Assembly: GCA_025928435.1 (NCBI GenBank)
Contig: JAICJM010000131.1
Span: 1 to 10,759 of the forward strand
Source: Thermoleophilia bacterium
GTDB lineage: Bacteria > Actinomycetota > Thermoleophilia > Gaiellales > JAICJC01
DNA: 10,759 nt
Direction: 5' to 3'
Both the position numbers and the translations under genes were made by a program. Below the pieces are notes generated by a model, which saw only the letters and a list, made by a program, of their open reading frames with translations, searched no databases and was not told the DNA's origin. Of this stretch, positions 1 to 5,769 are shown in pieces. How positions within the stretch are numbered: the stretch's first letter is position 1; every line of letters begins with the position of its first letter.

Positions 1-113
1 GCGGACTCGTCCCAGCCGACCTCGAGGGGGCCGAAACAGCGGTCGCAGGCGAAGAGCGCCTCCAGCGGGTAGGTGGCCCCGCAGCCCTTGCAGGCGAGAT
101 GGGTTGCCTTCAT
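1..113 (-). CDS. thrC: Threonine synthase, N-terminal end (partial, runs off the left edge)
   Basis: Only the first 37 codons are in the window. They begin MKATHLACKGCGATYPLEAL and continue FACDRCFGPLEVGWDES. Cysteines at 8, 11, 23 and 26 form a CxxC...CxxC zinc-ribbon. This ribbon plus the YPLEAL and CFGPLEV segments is the typical N-terminus of the threonine synthases of actinobacteria and cyanobacteria, which are PLP enzymes converting O-phosphohomoserine to threonine. The catalytic domain lies outside the window, so a threonine-synthase paralogue cannot be excluded. The ATG sits behind an AGGGG ribosome-binding site with a spacing of about seven bases. The gene follows a SAM-I riboswitch, so it is probably controlled by S-adenosylmethionine. 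O-phosphohomoserine or homoserine is where the threonine and methionine pathways split, which makes that control biologically sensible. Confidence 0.82.
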   Translation of the reverse strand, partial: MKATHLACKGCGATYPLEALFACDRCFGPLEVGWDES

Positions 114-158
114 GGTCGATCCCCTACGTTCGGGCCGGCGCGGATGGGCGCGGCCGGT
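114..158 (-). promoter_or_regulatory. Expression platform between the SAM-I aptamer and thrC
   Basis: Downstream of the aptamer, GGCCGCGC and GCGCCGGCC can form an 8-bp stem with one bulged C and a six-base loop. No U-run follows it, so it is not a classic intrinsic terminator. The AGGGG ribosome-binding site lies between this hairpin and the ATG. This favours control at translation initiation, or by Rho, over U-tract termination. The mechanism is inferred. Confidence 0.45.
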
Positions 159-271
159 TCACATCGTCCGAGATCACCTGGGATCCCGCCGGATTTGGCA
201 CCTTTCCCCGCCGTGGCCGGGATGGTTGCCGAGGCTTCACAGGGCCGGTCCCTCCGCCTCTCTGGATGCGA
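159..271 (-). promoter_or_regulatory. SAM-I (S-box) riboswitch upstream of thrC
   Basis: Read on the minus strand, the stretch carries the S-box core in order: ATCCAGAGAGG, then GGAGGGACCGGCCC, then TGAAGCCTCGGCAACC, and later GGTGCCAAATCC. These match the SAM-I consensus for the P1/P2 junction, P2 kink-turn, the P2-P3 segment and the P3/J3-4 binding core. The two ends, TCGCATC and GATGTGA, pair as a 7-bp P1 helix with one G-U wobble. The aptamer lies 45 bases upstream of the thrC start. In known S-boxes, SAM binding turns the downstream gene off. Identification is by motif recognition and hand pairing, not by a covariance search. Confidence 0.92.
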
Positions 272-302
272 CGCCGGGGATCGCCCCGGCGGTGCTGGGC
301 TC

Positions 303-332
303 ATGGTAGCCAGACGCACTCGAACGCGGCAA
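303..332 (-). promoter_or_regulatory. Predicted promoter of the riboswitch-thrC transcript
   Basis: On the minus strand, TTGCCG (327-332) and TACCAT (303-308) are spaced by 18 bases, a reasonable housekeeping -35/-10 pair. Transcription would start near 296, about 25 bases before the aptamer. A GCCGGGG/CCCCGGC hairpin (273-290) would sit at the 5' end of the transcript. Confidence 0.45.
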
Positions 333-379
333 CCGCGAACCGCCGGGAAGATTCCGGCCGGCCCGCGCGTCTCTTGGAC

Positions 380-574
380 ATGTTCGCCAACGCGCACGTG
401 CACGAGGAGCTTTCCCGGCTACGGGCCGCCGAGCTCGCCGCCCAGGCTCGCCACGCGGAGCTGCTCCGCCGGGCCCGCGCCGGCGCTCTCCAGCCCGAGC
501 TGCGGGCAGGGCGCGAGCACGACCGGCGCGTACGTGTGGCCGCGCGACGGCGCGGCCGTCCGGCGATGGCATAG
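380..574 (+). CDS. Small hypothetical protein, arginine- and alanine-rich helix
   Basis: The 64-residue product begins MFANAHVHEELSRLRAAELA. The first 40 residues look like one amphipathic helix rich in Leu, Glu, Ala and Arg. The tail is highly basic, ending RVAARRRGRPAMA. There is no signal peptide and no membrane segment. I do not recognise a family. Similar short Leu/Arg/Ala helical proteins are common as uncharacterised ORFs in high-GC actinobacteria. No good Shine-Dalgarno precedes the ATG, and longer overlapping frames exist in this GC-rich stretch, so the gene may not be real. In its favour, it ends just before a strong hairpin shared with the convergent sulfite reductase gene and starts just beyond the divergent thrC promoter. 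Confidence 0.4.
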   Translation: MFANAHVHEELSRLRAAELAAQARHAELLRRARAGALQPELRAGREHDRRVRVAARRRGRPAMA

Positions 575-592
575 CCGCGCCGGCGCCGGCCT

Positions 593-631
593 GGCGGCCG
601 TCTGAGCTCACCCCTCGCTCAGGCGGCCGCC
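593..631. terminator. Long hairpin between convergent genes, containing the sulfite reductase stop codon
   Basis: The arms GGCGGCCGTCTGAGC (593-607) and GCTCAGGCGGCCGCC (617-631) pair over 15 bases with a single mismatch or G-U wobble, around a nine-base loop. The stop of the minus-strand sulfite reductase (619-621) lies inside the right arm. No long U-run follows on either strand. A bidirectional, U-tract-poor terminator or 3'-end stabiliser is likely. Confidence 0.6.
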
Positions 632-2274
632 TCGACCGGCTCCCGTGCGACCGCGACACCCGCGAGCGCCGCCAGCCGCCGGTCTGACTGCTCCTGGGCC
701 CATGCGGCGAAGGTGCCGTCGGCGGCCCGCTCGGCCGCGTACGCTCGCACGATCCGCTCGACCGCGTAGCGGGCGTCGTCGGCCGGGATGGCCTTGGATG
801 CAACCCGGCGGCCGAATCCGGGGTCGGCGCCCAGGCGGCCGCCGATGTGGAGGATGAAGCCCTGCACGCGGTTCCCGTCCGGGAGGCGGGCGATGCCGCC
901 CTGGAGGCCGATGTCGGCCACCTGGTACTGGGCGCAGGCGTTGGGGCAGCCGTTCAGGTTGATCCGCAGCGACCCGGCCACGTCGCCGACGCGGCGCTCG
1001 AGGTGCTCGATCAGCTCGCGGGCCCGCTCCTTCGTCTCGACGATGGCGAGCTTGCAGAACTCCATCCCGGTGCAGGAGATGATCCCGCGCCGGAACGTCG
1101 ATGCGCGGGTGGGCAGGCCGACGTCGGCCAGCGACGCCGCGGCCTCCTCAACGTCGGCATCGGGCACCCCGAGCACGATGATGTTCTGGCGGTTCGTGCA
1201 CCGTAGCTCGCCCGACCCGAACCGGTCGGCGATGTCGGCGACCGCGATCATCTGCTCGCCCGAGAAGCGGCCCCGCAGCGTCGTCGCGCCGAGGTAGTAG
1301 AGGCCTGCCTCGACCTGCGGGTGGATGCCCAGGTGGTCGCGGTGGGGGTCGATCGGGTCGGCCGGGGTGACCGACGTCGGCAGCGGCCGGGCGAGCTTGC
1401 GCTCCACCTCGGCCCGCAGCCGCTCGACGCCCCACTCGTCGACCAGGAACTTGATCCGCGCGCGCGTGCGCTTGGTGCGGTTGCCCTCGTCGCGATAGAT
1501 CTCGGTGATGGCGGCGCACACCTCGGCCGCCTCCTCGGGCAGGACGAACGCGTCGAGCCGCCGGCCCATGCGCGCCGACGCCCCCAGGCCGCCGCCGACC
1601 CAGACGTCGTAGCCCAGCACGCCGTCGCGCTCGACCGCGACGAGGCCGATGTCGTTGATCTCGTGCTGCGCGCACCGGTGCAGGCAGCCGGAGACCGAGA
1701 CCTTGAACTTGCGGGGGAGGTTCGAGAAGCGCTTGTCGCCCACGAACGTGCGCTCGAGCTCGGCGATGACCGGCCGCGAGTCGAGCAGCTCGTGGCCGTC
1801 GACGCCGGCGAGCGGGCAGCCGACCACGTTGCGCCAGACGTCGCCGCAGGCCTGCGTGAACGAGAGCCCGACGGCGTTCAGCTCGTCCAGCACGATCGGG
1901 AGATCCTCGATCCGCAGCCAGTGGAGCTGGATGTTCTGGCGGGTGGTGATGTCCCCCATGCCCCGGCCGTAGCGCTCGGCGAGCCGGCCGACCGTCCGCA
2001 GCTGCTCCGAGCTGACGATCCCGTTCGGGAACTTCACGCGCAGCATGAAATGGCCATCGGTCTCGTCGGACGGCCCCGGGTGGCCGGACGCCGCCGACTC
2101 CTCGGCCCGCTGCGTGTAGATCCCGTACCACCGGAACAGGGTAAGGTCGTCGGCCTCGATCGCGTCGAAGCCGAGCTCCGCGTACCGGTAGATGTCCGCG
2201 AGGACGTCGAGGCCGTCCTTGCGGGCCTTGATGTGCTCGATCTCGGGAAGCTTGGCGGCGGCGTCTGCGGGCAT
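619..2274 (-). CDS. sir: Ferredoxin-dependent sulfite (or nitrite) reductase, siroheme/4Fe-4S
   Basis: The 551-residue product has the full two-repeat architecture of the sulfite/nitrite reductase family. Each half has a ferredoxin-like segment (about 70-135 and 330-390) followed by a siroheme/cluster segment. The cluster ligands are C401 and C407 (CTGMEFC) with C443 and C447 (NGCPNAC), the C-x5-C...C-x3-C pattern. Siroheme-binding basic residues lie in TTRQNIQLHWLR (110-121) and CTNRQNI (359-365). A YGIYTQR segment near 50 and a GCPLAG segment at 152-157 hold the Tyr and Cys that are cross-linked in mycobacterial NirA, here only suggested by position. The enzyme reduces sulfite to sulfide in six electron steps in the cytoplasm. 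Family sequence alone separates sulfite from nitrite reductases poorly, but the sulfate importer nearby favours sulfite. The ATG follows GAGGAGGAG four bases upstream. The open frame runs on upstream to 2628, but that part covers the promoter and the gntR gene. Confidence 0.9.
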   Translation of the reverse strand: MPADAAAKLPEIEHIKARKDGLDVLADIYRYAELGFDAIEADDLTLFRWYGIYTQRAEESAASGHPGPSDETDGHFMLRVKFPNGIVSSEQLRTVGRLAERYGRGMGDITTRQNIQLHWLRIEDLPIVLDELNAVGLSFTQACGDVWRNVVGCPLAGVDGHELLDSRPVIAELERTFVGDKRFSNLPRKFKVSVSGCLHRCAQHEINDIGLVAVERDGVLGYDVWVGGGLGASARMGRRLDAFVLPEEAAEVCAAITEIYRDEGNRTKRTRARIKFLVDEWGVERLRAEVERKLARPLPTSVTPADPIDPHRDHLGIHPQVEAGLYYLGATTLRGRFSGEQMIAVADIADRFGSGELRCTNRQNIIVLGVPDADVEEAAASLADVGLPTRASTFRRGIISCTGMEFCKLAIVETKERARELIEHLERRVGDVAGSLRINLNGCPNACAQYQVADIGLQGGIARLPDGNRVQGFILHIGGRLGADPGFGRRVASKAIPADDARYAVERIVRAYAAERAADGTFAAWAQEQSDRRLAALAGVAVAREPVEAAA

Positions 2275-2300
2275 GGCGCTCCTCCTCGTTTGTGCCGGCC

Positions 2301-2328
2301 ACCATAGCAGTTTGGATCCAAACATCAA
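2301..2328 (-). promoter_or_regulatory. Promoter of the sulfite reductase gene
   Basis: On the minus strand, TTGATG (2323-2328) and TATGGT (2301-2306) are separated by 16 bases, and TGC directly before the -10 makes it an extended -10. The predicted start near 2294 gives a leader of about 20 bases that carries the GAGGAGGAG ribosome-binding site (2279-2287). Confidence 0.65.
2310..2323. promoter_or_regulatory. Perfect 14-bp palindrome, candidate operator for the divergent GntR regulator
   Basis: GTTTGGATCCAAAC is a perfect palindrome lying almost exactly between the -35 and -10 of the reductase promoter. A protein bound here would block RNA polymerase. The size and symmetry suit a dimeric FadR/FCD-type GntR repressor, and the regulator gene is adjacent and divergent. 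A weaker copy, CTACGGATACAACC (2331-2344), matches at 9 of 14 positions and is centred 21 bp away, or two helical turns. Confidence 0.6.
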
Positions 2329-2367
2329 GGCTACGGATACAACCGAGAGATGTTCGGCCCGCCGCAG

Positions 2368-2376
2368 TGTTACGAT
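2368..2376 (+). promoter_or_regulatory. Extended -10 promoter of the GntR gene, probably leaderless
   Basis: TGTTACGAT is an extended -10 (TG-n-TACGAT). The GTG start codon at 2384 lies seven bases after the hexamer, exactly where transcription should begin, and there is no Shine-Dalgarno. Together these point to a leaderless mRNA, which is common in actinobacteria. I see no convincing -35. Confidence 0.55.
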
Positions 2377-2383
2377 CGACGGT

Positions 2384-3091
2384 GTGAGCCCGCACACTCC
2401 GGTCCTCTCCCGCGCCGACGACCTGGCCCACAAGCTGCAGGTCGAGATCGTCACGGGACGCATCCCGCTGGGCTCGCGGCTGCGCCAGGAAGACCTCGCG
2501 AGCCGCTTCGGCGTGAGCCGCACGCCGGTGCGGGAGGCGCTGCGGCAGCTGCAGGCGATCGGGCTCGTCGACCAGCTCGGCCACCGCGGCGCGGTCGTGC
2601 GCCGGTTCAGTCCCGAGGAGTGCCGCAACGTGTACCTCGTGCGGGCCGAGCTGGAGGGCCTCGCCGCCGAGCGCTCGGCCGGCCGGCTGACTGGCTACGA
2701 CCGGGGCGATCTCGACGTCGCCCAGGCGCTGCTACGCACCGGCTACGAGCGCCAACGGTCGCTGGGCCGCGACGACGAGGAGGGCCTCGCGATCCTGTGC
2801 GAGCAGTGGTCGCAGGCGAACGAGCTCTTCCACAACGTGATCCTGGCCGCGGCCGCCTGCCCGCCGCTGCGGGACACCGTCCAGTCGCTCCAGAACAGCG
2901 TCCCCCGGTCGATCGCGTGGCGCACGTTCGCCGACGACCCGGAGATCATCCCCCGCAGCGTGGCCGACCACGAGCGCATCGTCGAGGCGCTCGTGAAGCC
3001 CGACGCCCGCCGAGCGCGCAAACTGCTGCACCAGCACGTGCTCGAGACCGGCGACACCGCCGCGCGCTGGCTCGAGCGGCAGGGCTCCTGA
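2384..3091 (+). CDS. GntR-family transcriptional regulator, FadR/FCD subfamily
   Basis: The 235-residue product has an N-terminal winged helix-turn-helix at about 10-75. The recognition region EDLASRFGVSRTPVREALRQ is the classic GntR motif, followed by GLVDQLGHRGAVV. An all-helical FCD effector domain covers about 80-230. FCD domains often bind metal through an Asp and three His. Here H150 (ELFHNVI), H197 (DHERIVEAL) and H218 (HQHVLE) are in place, but the usual Asp before FH is Asn146, so metal or ligand binding may differ. The gene is divergent from sulfite reductase, with a palindrome in that promoter, so it probably represses the reductase. The effector is unknown. I chose the GTG at 2384 because it gives the standard family length and fits a leaderless promoter. 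An upstream in-frame start at 2192 would lie inside the reductase gene. Confidence 0.88.
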   Translation: MSPHTPVLSRADDLAHKLQVEIVTGRIPLGSRLRQEDLASRFGVSRTPVREALRQLQAIGLVDQLGHRGAVVRRFSPEECRNVYLVRAELEGLAAERSAGRLTGYDRGDLDVAQALLRTGYERQRSLGRDDEEGLAILCEQWSQANELFHNVILAAAACPPLRDTVQSLQNSVPRSIAWRTFADDPEIIPRSVADHERIVEALVKPDARRARKLLHQHVLETGDTAARWLERQGS

Positions 3092-3120
3092 ATAGCCGGG
3101 GTCTGACCCCGTGTATTCAG
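3088..3120. terminator. Palindrome holding the stop codons of two convergent genes
   Basis: The outer arms CTGAATA and TATTCAG (7 bp) enclose a two-base mismatch and then CGGGGT/ACCCCG (6 bp) around a CTG loop. The TGA of the GntR gene (3089-3091) and the TGA of the NlpC/P60 gene (3117-3119, minus strand) lie symmetrically in the outer arms. It probably acts as a bidirectional terminator. Its core is identical over 16 bases to an element at 9706-9721. Confidence 0.6.
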
Positions 3121-4202
3121 CCGGGGACGCGGGCGGCGCCGTAGTACGAGCCGCCGCCCGAGAGCGACGAGATCTGCACGACGGTGCCGGTGTGCGGCGC
3201 GTGGATGATCGAGCCGCCGCCGATGTAGATGCCGACGTGGTTCAGGCCGTCGAAGAAGACCAGGTCGCCGGGCTCGAGGTCGCTCTCCGACACGTGCGGC
3301 AGCGCGCCGTACTGCGCTGCCGCGTTGTGCGGGAGCGAGACGCCGAGCTGCGCATACACGTACATCACGAGGCCCGAGCAGTCGAAGCCGGACGGGCTGG
3401 CGCCGCCCCAGACGTACGGGACGCCCAGGTAGCGCTCGGCGATCGCGACCGCCTGGCCGCCGAGCGTGCTCGCCGGCGGGTTGGGCAGGTTCGTCGGGAC
3501 GGTCGGCGCGGTGCCGGCCGCCGCGGCGCTCGCGGCGGCGGCGCGCTCGGCCGCCCGCTGCTGCGCGGCGATCATGTCGCGGATCGACGACTTGAGGCCG
3601 TTGAGGTAGTTCGACTGCCGGTCGACGGCGGCCCTGGCCCTGTCGCGCTGGGCGGCCGCGGCCGCCTGCTCGGAGCGCCGCTGCTTCTCCTGCTGCTTCA
3701 GGAGCCGCTCGCGCTTCATGACCTCGCCCTTGTACTTCGAGATCTCGCCGAGCAGGTCCTTGTTGACGCCCGTGGTGCGCTGGAGCACCTGCACCTGGTC
3801 GACCAGGTCGCCGATCGACCGGGCCGCCAGCACGTAGGAGATCGCGTCCTGGTCGCCGCTCTTGTAGTCGGCGGTCAGGGTCGCGGCCAGCTGCCTCTGC
3901 GCGGCGGCGAGGTTCTGGCGGGCCACCTTCAGCGTCTCCTGGTTGAGGCGCAGCGCCGCCAGCGTGTCCTCGTACTTCTGGTGGATCCCGTCGTAGACCT
4001 CGACGGCGTGCTCGGCCTGGCGGGAGAGCCTGTTGAGCTGCGCCTCGGCCGCCCGCGCCTGCGCCTGCTTCTCGGAGATCGAGGTGGCGCCGGCTGGCCC
4101 CGCCGTCAGCGCCGCGGCCAGCACGCCGATGATGACTCCGGTGGCGATGCTCGCTCGGGTTACGCGGGCGCGCGCGCTCGCCTGGCCTCGGGCGGTTGGC
4201 AT
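3117..4202 (-). CDS. Secreted NlpC/P60 peptidoglycan endopeptidase with coiled-coil domain
   Basis: The 361-residue product has a Sec signal peptide: several Arg in the first 16 residues, a hydrophobic core at about 18-35, and a likely cleavage after AGA at 39. A long Gln/Ala/Arg-rich coiled coil spans about 42-225, followed by an Ala/Pro linker to 245. The NlpC/P60 domain covers 248-361. Its catalytic residues are C275 (FDCSGL), H322 (NHVGIYIG) and H334 (IIHAP). The layout matches the RipA/CwlO group of D,L-endopeptidases that cut stem peptides during cell separation or elongation, where the coiled coil restrains activity. I chose the ATG at 4200-4202. A TTG six codons upstream is also possible, and neither has a clear Shine-Dalgarno. 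It shares direction with the upstream cluster but is 91 bases away and probably has its own promoter. Its stop lies in a palindrome shared with the convergent GntR gene. Confidence 0.9.
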   Translation of the reverse strand: MPTARGQASARARVTRASIATGVIIGVLAAALTAGPAGATSISEKQAQARAAEAQLNRLSRQAEHAVEVYDGIHQKYEDTLAALRLNQETLKVARQNLAAAQRQLAATLTADYKSGDQDAISYVLAARSIGDLVDQVQVLQRTTGVNKDLLGEISKYKGEVMKRERLLKQQEKQRRSEQAAAAAQRDRARAAVDRQSNYLNGLKSSIRDMIAAQQRAAERAAAASAAAAGTAPTVPTNLPNPPASTLGGQAVAIAERYLGVPYVWGGASPSGFDCSGLVMYVYAQLGVSLPHNAAAQYGALPHVSESDLEPGDLVFFDGLNHVGIYIGGGSIIHAPHTGTVVQISSLSGGGSYYGAARVPG

Positions 4203-4293
4203 GGCGCAGGAGGCTACCAAACGCCGCGGAAGGACGAGACGGTGCAGCGCACCGCCTTTACCTTTCCGTCACAAATCGTCCGCACCGTGCGGC
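4203..4293 (-). other. Intergenic stretch with two small hairpins
   Basis: On the minus strand, CCGCA/TGCGG (4280-4292) lies directly after the membrane-protein stop and is followed by ATTTGT, a weak terminator candidate. A second hairpin, CGGTGC/GCACCG (4240-4254), lies in the presumed leader of the NlpC/P60 gene. I see no convincing -35/-10 pair. Confidence 0.3.
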
Positions 4294-4740
4294 TCACGCC
4301 GCTGCCTGTCCGGCGATCCAGACGGCCGCCGTGAGCGCGCACGCGACCGGCCATCGCCACCACACGTCGCCCGGCGATCGCAGCGACCAGACGCTCCCGC
4401 CCGCATAGGCGAGGGCCGTCGCCGTGATCACGACCGGGTCGAAGGCCGCCGAGCCGCCGCGGACGGCGGCGCCGGCCACAGCCGCGTCGAGCGCGGCCGC
4501 CCACGCGGTCACCGCGGTGACGATGACGAGCTCGACCGCGCCGGCGCGGCCGGTGCCCGGAAGGGCCGCCGGGCCGACCCAGGCGGCGAGCGCGGCCAGG
4601 CCCGCCGCCCCGCCCGCAAGGATGGCGAGCGACGCCGATCCGGCGCCGACGGCGGCGACGCCGAGGGGCGCGGCGGGCAGGGCGAGCACGAGGCTCCCCG
4701 CCGCCGCCCACCGCAGCGGTCCTTGCTCGCGCACCTGCAT
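4294..4740 (-). CDS. Small integral membrane protein, unknown function
   Basis: The 148-residue product is Ala/Gly/Val-rich with about five hydrophobic segments: roughly 11-31, 36-60, 68-92, 102-118 and 131-147. A WWRWP cluster lies just before the last one. No catalytic motif is visible and I do not recognise a family. Its ATG overlaps the rhodanese stop by one base (TGATG), so it is translationally coupled to that gene and presumably works with it. A role in moving a sulfur compound across the membrane is tempting from context alone. Nothing in the sequence proves it, and the low-complexity composition also fits a generic membrane anchor. Confidence 0.65.
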   Translation of the reverse strand: MQVREQGPLRWAAAGSLVLALPAAPLGVAAVGAGSASLAILAGGAAGLAALAAWVGPAALPGTGRAGAVELVIVTAVTAWAAALDAAVAGAAVRGGSAAFDPVVITATALAYAGGSVWSLRSPGDVWWRWPVACALTAAVWIAGQAAA

Positions 4741-5393
4741 CAGGCCGCGCCGAGCAGGTCGAGGCCGATCGGCCGCTCCAGCAGGTCGTCGACGCCGCCG
4801 TCGGCGACGCGCCACACGTTGCGGTGGCCCCACCGGCGCAGGGCGCTCGCCGCCACGGCGGCGCGGCGGCCGTCCGAGCAGCAGGCGACCGTGGGCACGT
4901 CCGGGAGCAGGTGCGCGGCGGCGCGCAGCGACGCGAGCGGCAGGTGCACCGACCCGGGCACGAAGCCACGCCCCCACTCGGGCGCCTCACGCACGTCGAT
5001 GAGCAGCACGGCCCCGGTCGCGAGCTCCTCCGCGAGACGGCCGACCTCGATCGCGCAGCCGTGCGCCAGCGGGTGGCCGCCGACCGCGTGGCCGGGATGC
5101 TCGCCCGCGACCGAGCCGAGGACGGCCCGGAACCCGGCCTCCTCGAGCTCGGCCTCGAGCTCCTCCGCCTCGGTTGCCCGAGCCGCCAGCGCGAGCACCG
5201 GCATGTCGCGGCAGAGCACGAGGGCGGCCAGCGCGCCCGCGCCCGGTCCGGCGGGGACGTTCACCGCACCGGGCAGATGCCCGGCATCGAAGGCCGCGGG
5301 CACGCGCCCGTCGACGACGGTCGCCCCGCCGCGCAGCGCCCCGGCCACCGGCGCGGGGCCGATCAGGCGCAGGCGCGCGCCCCCGACAGCCAT
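4740..5393 (-). CDS. Two-domain rhodanese-like sulfurtransferase, first domain degenerate
   Basis: The 217-residue product carries two rhodanese folds. The first, about 22-100, has VVDGRVPAAFDAGHLPGAVN, but the active-site loop reads LALAARATEA with no cysteine. The second, about 115-210, has LIDVREAPEWGRGFVPGSVH and the loop CCSDGRR (171-177). C172 fits the CxxGxR active-site pattern. The C-terminal domain is therefore the probable sulfurtransferase and the N-terminal one structural, as in many tandem rhodaneses. Such enzymes carry a persulfide and move sulfane sulfur, for example from thiosulfate. The ATG overlaps the XRE stop in TGATG, and its own stop overlaps the next ATG in the same way, so the three genes form a tightly coupled operon. 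A start 11 codons upstream is open but lies inside the XRE gene. Confidence 0.85.
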   Translation of the reverse strand: MAVGGARLRLIGPAPVAGALRGGATVVDGRVPAAFDAGHLPGAVNVPAGPGAGALAALVLCRDMPVLALAARATEAEELEAELEEAGFRAVLGSVAGEHPGHAVGGHPLAHGCAIEVGRLAEELATGAVLLIDVREAPEWGRGFVPGSVHLPLASLRAAAHLLPDVPTVACCSDGRRAAVAASALRRWGHRNVWRVADGGVDDLLERPIGLDLLGAA

Positions 5394-5716
5394 CAGACCG
5401 CCTTCCCGGTGACGAGGCTCGCCCACTCGTCCTCCCCGGGCTCGTCGAGCTCCGAGAGCGAGCGCACGGGCGCCCGCTCGAACACGCCGGCGGCTGCGCG
5501 CACGCAGCTGCCCGTGTCGGCAAAGAGCGCGTCCATGGTGATGCCGAAGGCCGCCGCGATCCGCTGCGCCGTCCGCGAGCGCGGCTCGGATCGGCCGTGG
5601 AGGATGTTCCAGAGTCCCTGGGGGGACATCCCGAGGTACCGCGCGAGCCGCTGCTGGCTGACGTTGTGCATGCCGAGCAGGTGGCGGACATTGGTTCCCA
5701 AGCTAGGTGCAGCCAC
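5393..5716 (-). CDS. XRE/Cro-CI-type DNA-binding regulator next to the sulfate importer
   Basis: From the GTG at 5714-5716 the product has 107 residues. An HTH_XRE domain covers about 5-65: TNVRHLLGMHNVSQQRLARYLGMSPQGLWNILHG, followed by the RTAQRIAAAFGITMDALF segment typical of lambda-repressor folds. The tail of about 40 residues holds one Cys (GSCVRAA) and an acidic end, and has no recognised effector domain. I prefer this GTG because AGGAGAGG precedes it by nine bases. An in-frame ATG at 5755 would add 13 residues but lacks a ribosome-binding site. The gene is the first of a coupled operon with a rhodanese and a membrane protein, and it is divergent from the sulfate-binding protein. It probably regulates that importer and itself in response to a sulfur signal. 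The target and signal are inferred from position only. Confidence 0.85.
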   Translation of the reverse strand: MAAPSLGTNVRHLLGMHNVSQQRLARYLGMSPQGLWNILHGRSEPRSRTAQRIAAAFGITMDALFADTGSCVRAAAGVFERAPVRSLSELDEPGEDEWASLVTGKAV

Positions 5717-5725
5717 TGGTTGATG

Positions 5726-5733
5726 CCTCTCCT
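5726..5733 (-). promoter_or_regulatory. Ribosome-binding site deciding the XRE regulator start
   Basis: On the minus strand, AGGAGAGG lies nine bases before the GTG at 5716. The alternative upstream ATG (5755) has ACCCTCGA before it, with no purine-rich match. This supports the shorter protein. Confidence 0.6.
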
Positions 5734-5769
5734 GGTTCGCGTCGAGATCCCCCATTCGAGGGTTCTCGC

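Noticed and set aside
1321..2307. Plus-strand frame of 328 codons opposite sulfite reductase
   Set aside because: There is no motif and the composition is biased. The reductase on the other strand has all four cluster cysteines.
2275..2628. N-terminal extension of the sulfite reductase frame
   Set aside because: The extension covers the promoter, the operator and the start of the divergent gntR gene. The ATG at 2274 has GAGGAGGAG upstream and gives the family's normal length.
3111..4334. Long plus-strand open frame (407 codons) opposite the NlpC/P60 gene
   Set aside because: It is a mirror of the codon bias of the real minus-strand gene. The product is a low-complexity Arg/Val/Leu/Asp string with no motif, whereas the other strand has a signal peptide and a full catalytic domain.
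4033..5412. Plus-strand frame of 459 codons across the rhodanese operon
   Set aside because: The product is Arg/Ala/Ser/Pro-rich with no recognisable domain, and it runs across three well-supported minus-strand genes.
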